A stretch of 17,657 nt of DNA from Clostridia bacterium (GTDB taxonomy: Bacteria > Bacillota > Clostridia > Oscillospirales > Acutalibacteraceae), in contig JAFNZJ010000042.1 in NCBI GenBank assembly GCA_017382915.1, positions 1 to 17,657 of the forward strand, written 5' to 3'. This document shows, one piece after another, positions 6,594-12,932 of this stretch (positions within the stretch are counted from its first letter, which is position 1; every line of letters begins with the position of its first letter). The notes below the pieces were generated by a model. It was not told the origin of the DNA and did not search any database. It saw only the letters and a program-made list of their open reading frames with translations. Both the position numbers and the translations under genes were made by a program.

Positions 6594-6812
6594 GGCTTTA
6601 AATAGGCAAAATTATAAAGAAAATAGAAAATAAATAAAGCAATATTCTATAAACCTTGAGTCTAAAACTGTCCTTCATTCAAACACAGTTGACTTTACCT
6701 CAACCCCCCGCAAAAAAATCAAGAAAAACTTTTCTACGATTTGTAACAAAGTTTTTATTTTTGGGTAAAATGGGTGTAGTAGCATAACCTTTAACAATGG
6801 GAGTTATTTGAC
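6594..6812. other. AT-rich intergenic stretch with no gene seen
   Basis: This is part of a 400-base gap between the alcohol dehydrogenase and the 93-residue protein. I see no ORF with a ribosome binding site and no known RNA motif. The only structure is a 9-bp inverted repeat (AAAAACTTT at 6724-6732, AAAGTTTTT at 6748-6756) with a 15-base loop, followed by a T-rich run, which could be a weak terminator. A small noncoding RNA cannot be excluded. Confidence 0.4.
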
Positions 6813-6843
6813 TTATCCACCGAGTTATCCACAGTTATGCACA
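6813..6843 (+). promoter_or_regulatory. Cluster of three DnaA-box-like 9-mers
   Basis: TTATCCACC (6813-6821), TTATCCACA (6825-6833, the perfect consensus box) and TTATGCACA (6835-6843, fits TTATNCACA) lie in tandem and in the same orientation. Start-to-start distances are 12 and 10 bases, about one helical turn each. A very AT-rich stretch follows. The cluster sits about 35 bases upstream of the predicted -35 box of the next gene. DnaA binding is inferred from the motif. Confidence 0.6.
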
Positions 6844-6854
6844 AAAAAGATATA

Positions 6855-6867
6855 ATACAATTTGTAT
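6855..6867. promoter_or_regulatory. Palindrome ATACAA-T-TTGTAT
   Basis: A perfect 6+1+6 palindrome between the DnaA-like boxes and the next promoter. Its core TACAA-W-TTGTA recurs at 16260-16270 beside the XRE regulator gene, so it may be an operator of that regulator. Confidence 0.4.
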
Positions 6868-6876
6868 AAAAAATTT

Positions 6877-6905
6877 TTTACCTGTCAAAACTTGTTATGT
6901 ATAAT
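6877..6905 (+). promoter_or_regulatory. Predicted promoter of the 93-residue protein gene
   Basis: A perfect TATAAT -10 box (6900-6905) lies 17 bases after a weak TTTACC -35 box (6877-6882). The ribosome binding site follows at 6914-6923. Confidence 0.55.
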
Positions 6906-6931
6906 AAGTTTTTAAAGAGGGTGCTTTTAAT

Positions 6932-7213
6932 ATGTTGCGTGGTGTTAACAGGTCGATAATAGAAATAAGTGAAACCGAGAGTAGGTACTTTGAAAAGATT
7001 TTAATCTTTGTAAGACCTGAGTTTGGCACATTACCTCCGCAAAAACTTAATTCTGAGGCTAAACGGCTGTTAAATGGTATGACCTTTACACCAATGGGGC
7101 TTGGTAGAAGTGCCACTGCAAGGTATAGGGCAACCGTTAAAAGAAGGCGTAGAATTATTTTTGCCGTCATAGGCTTAATTATTGCTTCGTTTATAATATG
7201 GCAGTTAATTTAA
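6932..7213 (+). CDS. Conserved-looking protein of unknown function with a C-terminal membrane anchor
   Basis: A 93-residue protein that I cannot name. Residues 1-70 are soluble and start MLRGVNRSIIEIS, followed by ESRYFEKILIFVRPEFG, which looks like a strand-helix-strand unit. Residues 71-74 are RRRR and residues 75-92 form one transmembrane helix, so the protein is probably tail-anchored with its soluble part in the cytoplasm (positive-inside rule). The start has an AAAGAGGGTG ribosome binding site 8 bases upstream and a TATAAT promoter, and the stop is followed at once by a strong terminator, so it is a single-gene unit. The upstream region carries three DnaA-like boxes and a palindrome, suggesting unusual control. 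The opposite frame is also open here but has no initiation signals. Confidence 0.8.
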   Translation: MLRGVNRSIIEISETESRYFEKILIFVRPEFGTLPPQKLNSEAKRLLNGMTFTPMGLGRSATARYRATVKRRRRIIFAVIGLIIASFIIWQLI

Positions 7214-7250
7214 AAAAGGCACCTATTTCAAACCGAAATAGGTGCCTTTT
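7214..7250. terminator. Bidirectional intrinsic terminator
   Basis: A perfect 16-bp stem (7214-7229 with 7235-7250) with loop AAACC. It lies between two converging genes and has A- and T-runs built into the stem ends, so it can serve both. Confidence 0.9.
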
Positions 7251-7255
7251 GGGTT

Positions 7256-8797
7256 TTAAGCGTTATTTGCTTTAATGTTAATATTGGTGGAATAAAAACG
7301 ACCTGCGCGGAAGATTTTAACCGTAACGGTTTCCCCTGGGTTGCACTGCGAAATAGCATTTTCAAGGTCGGTGTAGCCACTAATTGCTACGCCGTTAAAT
7401 TCGGTAATAATATCACCGCGTTTAATATCGCTTTCGTCAGCGGGGCCACCTTCGGTAACGCTAATAACAACTGCGCCTGCGGGGTAGCCAAGTGCCTTAA
7501 GCTGTGACGATGTGTAGTTGCGGCTAATTTCAATGCCAATGTAGGGGGCAGGTTTATTTTGGTTTGAAATCATTTTGTCACAAATTTCTTTAACTGTGTT
7601 TGAGGGGATAGCAAAGCCCATACCCTCATAACCGGTGCTTACCAGCTTAACGCTGTTTACGCCAATAAGCTGGCCGTTTATATCAACCAGGGCGCCGCCC
7701 GAGTTACCCGGGTTAATTGCCGCATCGGTTTGAATAAGTGACATACTTGTGCCTGAATCAACCGAAACCGAACGGTTAAGACCGCTTATAACACCCGAGC
7801 TTACCGAGCCAATAAATTCCAAACCGCCGGGGTTTCCGATTGCAATTGCGTATTGACCAACCTTAAGCTTGTCAGAATCGGCAAATTCAATTGCATTAAG
7901 ACCTGTCTTTTCAATTTTAACCACTGCAAGGTCTGATGCAATGTTGTAGTCAATAACCTTTGCGGTAATGGCGGTTTTAACATCCTCGGGTAAGAAGACC
8001 TCAACCTTTGCGTTGCTTGACTCAACTGCGCTTTGAATTACATGGTAGTTGGTAATAATGTAACCGTCTGCCCTGTAAATAATGCCGGAGCCCTCGCCCG
8101 TTGCCTCACTACTGCCGCCAAAAAAGTTCATAACTGCGGCGGTGGTGCGTATACCAACAATGCTGGGACCTGCCTTTTTGGCAACCGCCTCAATTGATGA
8201 ATTAACCGTTTCATCCACAGTGATGTTGGTTATATTTTGCGGTGCGTTGTTTTGCGGTTCGGTGACTGAAGCGCCCTCTGTTTTGCCAAGGCTACCTGTT
8301 AAATACATAGCACCAAATGAACCGCCCGCACCTATTATTGCCGCCAAAATTGCCGAAACAATAATAACGCCCGCGCCGTACTTTTTGTTTTTAGGCTTCT
8401 TTTCGGGGGTAGGGGGTGTGCTTGGTGTGTATACAGTGTTATGGTAAGTAGGTTCATTTTTAACATCGCCGACAGGGTTTACCTGCGGTGTAGAATAAGC
8501 ACTGCTTTGCAGATTACCGTTAGCGGCTGAATAACTGTAGGTACCGCTTGGTAAAAAGTCGGTTTTAATTGTTTCGCTAACGGGCGTTTGCTCTATATTT
8601 TTCGTTTCTTCATTTTTTATTTCGGGAGATGTATCCGCTATGTTTTCAGCGGGTGGGTTATTAACACTCGTTTGTTCGGCAGGCACATCGGCATCCGCTT
8701 TATTCATACCCGCAAACATTGGGGTAGGATTAAAAGTCTGGTCGGAATTGGTGGTGTTAACTGCTGAATCAAAACCGGTGATTTTATTTTCATCCAT
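7256..8797 (-). CDS. htrA: HtrA/DegP-like membrane-anchored serine protease (S1C, trypsin-like plus PDZ)
   Basis: A 513-residue quality-control protease. Residues 1-140 are cytoplasmic, low-complexity and rich in Pro, Asn, Thr and Ser; residues 142-166 form a transmembrane anchor (GVIIVSAILAAIIGAGGSF); the remainder is extracellular. The S1C catalytic triad is visible: His252 (NYHVIQ), Asp289 (ASDLAVV) and Ser366 (NPGNSGGAL). One PDZ domain occupies about 419-500 (YIGIEIS to VKIFRAG). The layout matches Gram-positive HtrA/HtrC-type proteins that degrade misfolded secreted proteins. I chose ATG 8797, which has AAGGAGG 12 bases upstream; the spacing is slightly long, and an in-frame ATG at 8863 lacks a good site and would put 22 hydrophobic residues before a disordered region. 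The long cytoplasmic N-terminus could interact with regulators, which is speculation. Confidence 0.93.
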   Translation of the reverse strand: MDENKITGFDSAVNTTNSDQTFNPTPMFAGMNKADADVPAEQTSVNNPPAENIADTSPEIKNEETKNIEQTPVSETIKTDFLPSGTYSYSAANGNLQSSAYSTPQVNPVGDVKNEPTYHNTVYTPSTPPTPEKKPKNKKYGAGVIIVSAILAAIIGAGGSFGAMYLTGSLGKTEGASVTEPQNNAPQNITNITVDETVNSSIEAVAKKAGPSIVGIRTTAAVMNFFGGSSEATGEGSGIIYRADGYIITNYHVIQSAVESSNAKVEVFLPEDVKTAITAKVIDYNIASDLAVVKIEKTGLNAIEFADSDKLKVGQYAIAIGNPGGLEFIGSVSSGVISGLNRSVSVDSGTSMSLIQTDAAINPGNSGGALVDINGQLIGVNSVKLVSTGYEGMGFAIPSNTVKEICDKMISNQNKPAPYIGIEISRNYTSSQLKALGYPAGAVVISVTEGGPADESDIKRGDIITEFNGVAISGYTDLENAISQCNPGETVTVKIFRAGRFYSTNINIKANNA

Positions 8798-8913
8798 TTT
8801 AATAAAAATCCTCCTTATTGGTATGCTTTTATAATAAAGTATTATTGTTACTTTGTTTAACACAAAATATGAACATTAAGTAAACAATTATACCTACGCC
8901 TATTTTTTATCAC

Positions 8914-8942
8914 TTGAAAAAGGTATGTCGGTATGATATTAT
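8914..8942 (+). promoter_or_regulatory. Predicted promoter of the DtxR-family regulator gene
   Basis: TTGAAA (8914-8919), 17 bases, TATTAT (8937-8942). The spacer holds a direct repeat, GGTATG-TC-GGTATG. No GTTAGC-type palindrome is present, so autoregulation through that operator is not suggested. Confidence 0.6.
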
Positions 8943-8976
8943 ATAAGTAATAAAACAGGAAGGGAGCCCATAATTT

Positions 8977-9345
8977 ATGCCTATTCAAGAATCGGGCGAA
9001 ATGTACCTGGAAAGTATACTTTATTTAAATCTTAAAAACGGCTATGCCCGCGCCATAGATGTTGCAGAGCATATGGGCTATTCAAAGCCAAGCGTAAGTC
9101 GTGCTGTAGGCCTTTTAAAAGAGGGCGGCTATATTACCGTTGAGGCGGATGGTAGACTGCTGCTTACTGCATCGGGCAAAAAGGTGGCAGAAAAGATTTA
9201 TGAGCGCCACACCATGCTTACCGAATTTTTTATTCGCCTTGGTGTTGAGCCTGAAATCGCCAGCGATGATGCCTGTAAGATTGAGCACCATTTAAGTGAC
9301 AGCACCTTTGCGGCAATAAAGCGCCACGCTGAAAGGTTTAAATAA
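8977..9345 (+). CDS. Compact DtxR-family metal-dependent transcriptional regulator, iron-type ligands
   Basis: A 122-residue winged-helix regulator. Residues 5-65 form the DNA-binding domain (helix-turn-helix about 27-48, DVAEHMGYSKPSVSRAVGLL), and 68-122 the dimerisation and metal domain. Against known structures: DtxR primary-site residues Met10, Cys102, Glu105, His106 correspond to Met9, Cys100, Glu103, His104 here (segment DDACKIEHHLSD, much like DtxR DEACRWEH). MntR has Asp8 and Glu99 at the first two places, so the set here points to Fe(II) rather than Mn(II). His78 matches DtxR His79, but DtxR His98 is replaced by Ser96. The SH3-like third domain of DtxR/IdeR is absent, as in MntR. The start has AGGAAGGGAG upstream. 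The likely role is an iron-dependent repressor of the feo operon; this is inferred from operators nearby. Confidence 0.92.
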   Translation: MPIQESGEMYLESILYLNLKNGYARAIDVAEHMGYSKPSVSRAVGLLKEGGYITVEADGRLLLTASGKKVAEKIYERHTMLTEFFIRLGVEPEIASDDACKIEHHLSDSTFAAIKRHAERFK

Positions 9346-9365
9346 GGGCTTTATATTAGTATAAT
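9337..9365 (+). promoter_or_regulatory. Predicted promoter of the LRR/dockerin gene
   Basis: TTTAAA (9337-9342), 17 bases, TATAAT (9360-9365). The -35 box lies in the last codons of the regulator gene. The -10 box is the centre of a TTAG-N6-CTAA palindrome. Confidence 0.6.
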
Positions 9366-9370
9366 CTAAT
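9355..9370. promoter_or_regulatory. Predicted operator E, ATTAG-TATAAT-CTAAT, over the -10 box
   Basis: Arms ATTAG and CTAAT flank the TATAAT -10 box exactly. The TTAG-N6-CTAA spacing is the same as in operators A, B and C, which have GTTAGC-N4-GCTAAC. It is a relaxed copy: the outer G/C and inner C/G bases are changed. It lies 9 bases after the stop of the regulator gene. Confidence 0.5.
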
Positions 9371-9429
9371 TTATAAAAATAATCAAGTATGCCCTTTGCT
9401 TTTTGCAGTGGCATTTAAGGAGAATTATA

Positions 9430-11361
9430 ATGAAAAAAGCAGTATCATTACTTTTAAGCATTTTGTTAATTGTTGTGGTTTTGCCTATGGGTATTTTTGG
9501 TGTAACCGCCGCCGACCAAACCTTCACCAATGGAAACTTTACATATAAAGTGGTAAATGATGAGGCAATAATTATATCAGCCGCAGAGGGCCTTAGTGGC
9601 GCACTTGTTATACCAAGTGAGCTTGATGGTTATACAGTAACGGCTATTGGGCCAAAGGCTTTTTACAATTTTAAAAACCTTACTGAGGTAACCATACCAA
9701 GCACCATAAAAAGTATGGGCAAAAACGCATTTATGAACTGTACCGGAATGACAAAAATTAACATTACCGACCTTAAAGCCTGGTGTGAAATGGAACGTTT
9801 TGGTGCCCTTGCTTCCCCTATGATATACGCTAAAAAGCTTTACCTTAATGGGGCGCTTGTTGAGGGTAATATAACCATCCCCGAAGGCACAAAGGCCATA
9901 ACACAGGGCGCATTTCATTCCTGTAAGGATATTAAAAACGTAACTTTGCCCAATACCATAACCTATATAGGTGAAAGTGCTTTTAATGGCTGTGAGTATT
10001 TAGCATCAATAAATATACCAAATAGTGTGACCGAAATAGGCGACTGGGCATTTACAGGTTGTAAAAGATTAAGTTCTATTAGTATTCCAAGCAGCGTTAC
10101 AAAAATTGGCGAAGGCACATTTTATTATGCACAGTGGCTTGAAACTATTGACCTGCCTGATACTATAACCTATATTGGACCAAGCGCCTTTGGTAGCACC
10201 GATTTTTATTATTCATTACCTAATGACGTTGTTTATATAGGTAAAGTGTTATATGTTTGCAGGGGTGAATGTCCTACCAACCTAGTGGTTAAGGAAGGCA
10301 CTGTAAGCATTGCCGATAAGGCTTTTGGTGATGCTGGTTATATTAATTCCGGATATAGCGAGTTAGAGTCGGTAACAATACCTTCCAGCGTAAAATATAT
10401 TGGCGAGTCCGCTTTTTATAATTGCTCAAATCTTGCCCAAATTAATTTTGATGGTAAACTGGATTATTTAGGCAAACATGCATTTGGCAACACAGCTTGG
10501 TATAACGCTCAGCCTGATGGTGTGGTTTATGCGGGTAACTTTGCCTATAAATATAAGGGCGAATGTCCCGAACAGGTTACAATTGCCGACGGCACAGCGG
10601 GTATAACTGCTTGGGCATTCCAAAACTGCTCTATTTTAAGCAAAATCAATATTCCAAGTAGCGTAAAATATATTGGCGATTCTGCTTTTTACGGTTGCTC
10701 AAACCTTGAAAATATAAATATCGCAAGTTCTAGCCAACTTAAAAGTATGCCCCTGTCCGCTATTGAGCAAACCAAATGGTACAAAAATAAAGATTACGGC
10801 CCTGTTTATGCAGGCAATGTGTTACTTGCTTATAAATTACCCTACGGGGAAGATGGCCCTAGAGAAATTGTATTAAATAATGATACCGTAGGTGTTGTTG
10901 ATTCGGTTTTTATGAACTGTATGGTTCTTTCAAGTTTAACATTTAGCAAAAAACTTACAAATCTTTTACCAAGCTCCTTTGATTATACTTATATTGATAC
11001 CATTAACTTCAAAGGCACCCGTAATGATTGGCAGGCAATATCATATTCTGATTGCAGACAGCTTGCAGGCACATATGTTGTTTGCATCTGTACCGGCGCG
11101 CATAGCTTTGATAATGACGCCGACACCACCTGTAACAACTGTGATTATATTAAAAAAGCCTACACCCCCGGTGATATTAACGATAGCGGCACCCGTCCCG
11201 ATTTAGATGATGTTGTAGTATTGGCGCAAATTATTGCCGGCTGGGAAGGCGTTACCCATAATGCCGAGGCGCTTGATGTCAACGCCGACAATGATGTAAC
11301 CCTTGACGACGTTGTTTTACTTGCCCAGTTTGTAGCAGGTTGGGATGTCACATTAAACTAA
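9430..11361 (+). CDS. Secreted BspA-like leucine-rich-repeat protein with C-terminal dockerin
   Basis: A 643-residue exported surface protein. Residues 1-29 are a Sec signal peptide (MKKAVSLLLSILLIVVVLPM), probably cut after VTA. Residues about 30-545 hold LRR_5 (BspA-type) repeats of the form ITYIGESAFNGCEYLASINIP, interrupted by three recurring inserts of the type VVYAGxxxYxYKGECP. A small Cys segment follows (Cys552, 554, 568, 571, with TGAHSFDND) that resembles zinc-ribbon-like linkers of Clostridial surface proteins. Residues 581-643 form a type I dockerin with two calcium loops, DINDSGTRPDLD and DVNADNDVTLDD, each followed by VVxLAQxxAGW. It may attach to a cohesin-bearing scaffold or take part in adhesion. 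The start follows TTAAGGAGA; an upstream in-frame ATG at 9403 is rejected. No enzyme domain is visible. Confidence 0.93.
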   Translation: MKKAVSLLLSILLIVVVLPMGIFGVTAADQTFTNGNFTYKVVNDEAIIISAAEGLSGALVIPSELDGYTVTAIGPKAFYNFKNLTEVTIPSTIKSMGKNAFMNCTGMTKINITDLKAWCEMERFGALASPMIYAKKLYLNGALVEGNITIPEGTKAITQGAFHSCKDIKNVTLPNTITYIGESAFNGCEYLASINIPNSVTEIGDWAFTGCKRLSSISIPSSVTKIGEGTFYYAQWLETIDLPDTITYIGPSAFGSTDFYYSLPNDVVYIGKVLYVCRGECPTNLVVKEGTVSIADKAFGDAGYINSGYSELESVTIPSSVKYIGESAFYNCSNLAQINFDGKLDYLGKHAFGNTAWYNAQPDGVVYAGNFAYKYKGECPEQVTIADGTAGITAWAFQNCSILSKINIPSSVKYIGDSAFYGCSNLENINIASSSQLKSMPLSAIEQTKWYKNKDYGPVYAGNVLLAYKLPYGEDGPREIVLNNDTVGVVDSVFMNCMVLSSLTFSKKLTNLLPSSFDYTYIDTINFKGTRNDWQAISYSDCRQLAGTYVVCICTGAHSFDNDADTTCNNCDYIKKAYTPGDINDSGTRPDLDDVVVLAQIIAGWEGVTHNAEALDVNADNDVTLDDVVLLAQFVAGWDVTLN

Positions 11362-11374
11362 TAAATCTTTATAT

Positions 11375-11410
11375 AAAAAGGTGGTCTGCATTTAGCAGAC
11401 CACCTTTTTT
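11375..11410. terminator. Bidirectional intrinsic terminator
   Basis: A perfect 15-bp stem (11375-11389 with 11395-11409), loop ATTTA, and T-run. It lies between the convergent LRR/dockerin gene and hisS. Confidence 0.9.
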
Positions 11411-11431
11411 AAACTTATAGTTTTTAAGGCT

Positions 11432-11452
11432 TCCCCTTAAGGGGATTTTTTT
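11432..11452 (+). terminator. Possible second terminator, plus strand
   Basis: TCCCC-TTAA-GGGGA is followed by seven T residues. It could back up the LRR-gene terminator. The T-run overlaps the hisS stop codon. Confidence 0.45.
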
Positions 11453-12689
11453 AATACACATCATTGATTTCGGTATAGCCTTCTTTTTCAAGAAGCTCTT
11501 TTTGCCTTTTTGCGTTTTTATTGCGCTTTGCAATCATAACGCGGTTGCCGTCAGCACGCAGCTTTGCCGCCTTTTCAAATACCTCGGCAGTGGCTTCTGA
11601 AGATGCCTTTTTATCAACCAAAAATGCAACGCATTTTTTATTAACCGGCACCTTAAAGCCCTTATCCTTTAAAATGGTTATAATGCGCTCAAAACCTATT
11701 GAAAAACCGCAGGCAGGGGTGGGGTTGGCACCAAATTTGCCTATCATTTCATCATAGCGTCCGCCACCCGCAACAGATGAGTTAAGCTCAGCCATTTCTA
11801 TTTCAAAAATTGTGCCGGTGTAGTAACCCATACCGCGTACCAAGGTGGGGTCAAATTCAAGCTCAAAACGATTGCCAAGGGCACCTTTAATATTGCTTAT
11901 AAGTGTATCAATACCGTTTGCTACGGCGGGGTCTAAAAATTCGCCAAGACCACCGCAAAGCTCACTGCAGGTTTTACCCTCACGGTTTAAAAACATTGAA
12001 AGGTAGGCGTCAACATCGGCCTCATTAAAGCCGTTTCTAATAAGCTCCGCCTTAACACCATCGGGACCTATTTTATCAAGCTTATCAAGTGAAATATAAA
12101 CCGAACCTAAATTTTCTTCAGGCATATTGCAGCTGGCCGCCATAGCCTTTAAAATGCGGCGGTCATTAACCCTGACCTTAAAGTTTTCAAAGCCAAGCTT
12201 TAAAAGCAGGGTAGAAGTGGCTGAAATAAGCTCGGTCTCGGCAAGCATGGTTTCATCGCCTAAAATGTCAATATCGCACTGTGTAAACTGGCGAAAACGA
12301 CCCTTTTGCGGGCGGTCGGCGCGGAATACATTGCCTATTTGCAGCGCCTTAAAGGGAGTAAAAAGCTGTTCAGCATTATTTGCGTAGTAGCGGGCAAGGG
12401 GCAGGGTTAGGTCATACCTAAGACCGCTGTCAACCAAATCGCCTTCATTTTTGGCGGTTTCTAAATTAAGCTTTTCACCGCGCTTTAAAATTTTAAAAAT
12501 AAGCTTTTCGTTTTCGCCACCCTGGTTGCTTTGCAAATTTTCAATATGCTCAACCATAGGGGTTTCAATCTGGGCAAAGCCAAAATCGGCATAGGTTTCT
12601 TTAATTACCGAAATAACATATTCTCTTAGCCTCATATCCTCGGGCAAGAAATCGTTCATACCCTTAACAGGGGTTTTAATAAAAGCCAA
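11451..12689 (-). CDS. hisS: Histidyl-tRNA synthetase
   Basis: A 412-residue class II aminoacyl-tRNA synthetase that charges tRNA-His. Features in order: N-terminal KTPVKGMNDFLPEDM; the histidine-specific segment LRYDLTLPLAR (90-100); motif 2 FRADRPQKGRFRQFTQCDID (122-141), with the ATP-binding arginines; the histidyl motif VRGMGYYTG (284-292) and GGGRYD (308-313); motif 3 GFSIGFERI (328-336); and an anticodon-binding domain from about 345, ending KRQKELLEKEGY. The start is TTG (12689-12687), with AAGGAGA 8 bases upstream; no ATG is available near it. There is no T-box leader: only about 28 bases lie between the predicted RNA start and the gene. A palindrome overlaps the -10 box. The gene stands alone, without aspS beside it within the window. 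Confidence 0.96.
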   Translation of the reverse strand: MAFIKTPVKGMNDFLPEDMRLREYVISVIKETYADFGFAQIETPMVEHIENLQSNQGGENEKLIFKILKRGEKLNLETAKNEGDLVDSGLRYDLTLPLARYYANNAEQLFTPFKALQIGNVFRADRPQKGRFRQFTQCDIDILGDETMLAETELISATSTLLLKLGFENFKVRVNDRRILKAMAASCNMPEENLGSVYISLDKLDKIGPDGVKAELIRNGFNEADVDAYLSMFLNREGKTCSELCGGLGEFLDPAVANGIDTLISNIKGALGNRFELEFDPTLVRGMGYYTGTIFEIEMAELNSSVAGGGRYDEMIGKFGANPTPACGFSIGFERIITILKDKGFKVPVNKKCVAFLVDKKASSEATAEVFEKAAKLRADGNRVMIAKRNKNAKRQKELLEKEGYTEINDVY

Positions 12690-12710
12690 AATAAAGCTCT
12701 CCTTTAATAA

Positions 12711-12729
12711 ATAATTACCTAGTAATTAT
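12711..12729. promoter_or_regulatory. Palindrome ATAATTAC-CTA-GTAATTAT over the hisS -10 box
   Basis: A perfect 8-bp inverted repeat with a 3-base spacer. It covers the -10 box and the RNA start of the predicted hisS promoter, a position suited to a repressor. I do not know a regulator for it. It is AT-rich, so chance is possible. Confidence 0.4.
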
Positions 12730-12753
12730 ATTATATAAACCCCAAAAAAGCAA
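12725..12753 (-). promoter_or_regulatory. Predicted promoter of hisS
   Basis: On the minus strand TTGCTT (12748-12753), 17 bases, TATAAT (12725-12730). A second TATAAT overlaps at 12730-12735 but has no fitting -35 box. Confidence 0.65.
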
Positions 12754-12855
12754 GTAAAAGGTTAAATTTAAAGCAATTTACTTAATATTATGCAGTTTTT
12801 GCCTTATTTGGCGGTATTAGGTGCCGCCATTACAACTATTTTTGCGTTAAAATAC

Positions 12856-12884
12856 TTGCAATTAACCTTTTTACGCGGTATAAT
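12856..12884 (+). promoter_or_regulatory. Predicted promoter of ricT
   Basis: TTGCAA (12856-12861), 17 bases, TATAAT (12879-12884, perfect). Confidence 0.75.
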
Positions 12885-12932
12885 GATAAGCGTGGATACA
12901 TATATTTTTACTATCTTGTCCCGGAGGTATCT

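Noticed and set aside
6813..6931. Chromosomal replication origin
   Set aside because: Only three boxes, no dnaA, dnaN or other origin genes, and no switch in gene direction. Kept as a DnaA-box cluster only.
9430..11361. Tandem DNA repeats or CRISPR-like array in the LRR gene
   Set aside because: The repetition is at protein level with varied codons, and no identical spaced DNA repeats are seen.
12690..12770. T-box riboswitch upstream of hisS
   Set aside because: The leader is far too short, and no T-box sequence or terminator/antiterminator pair is visible.
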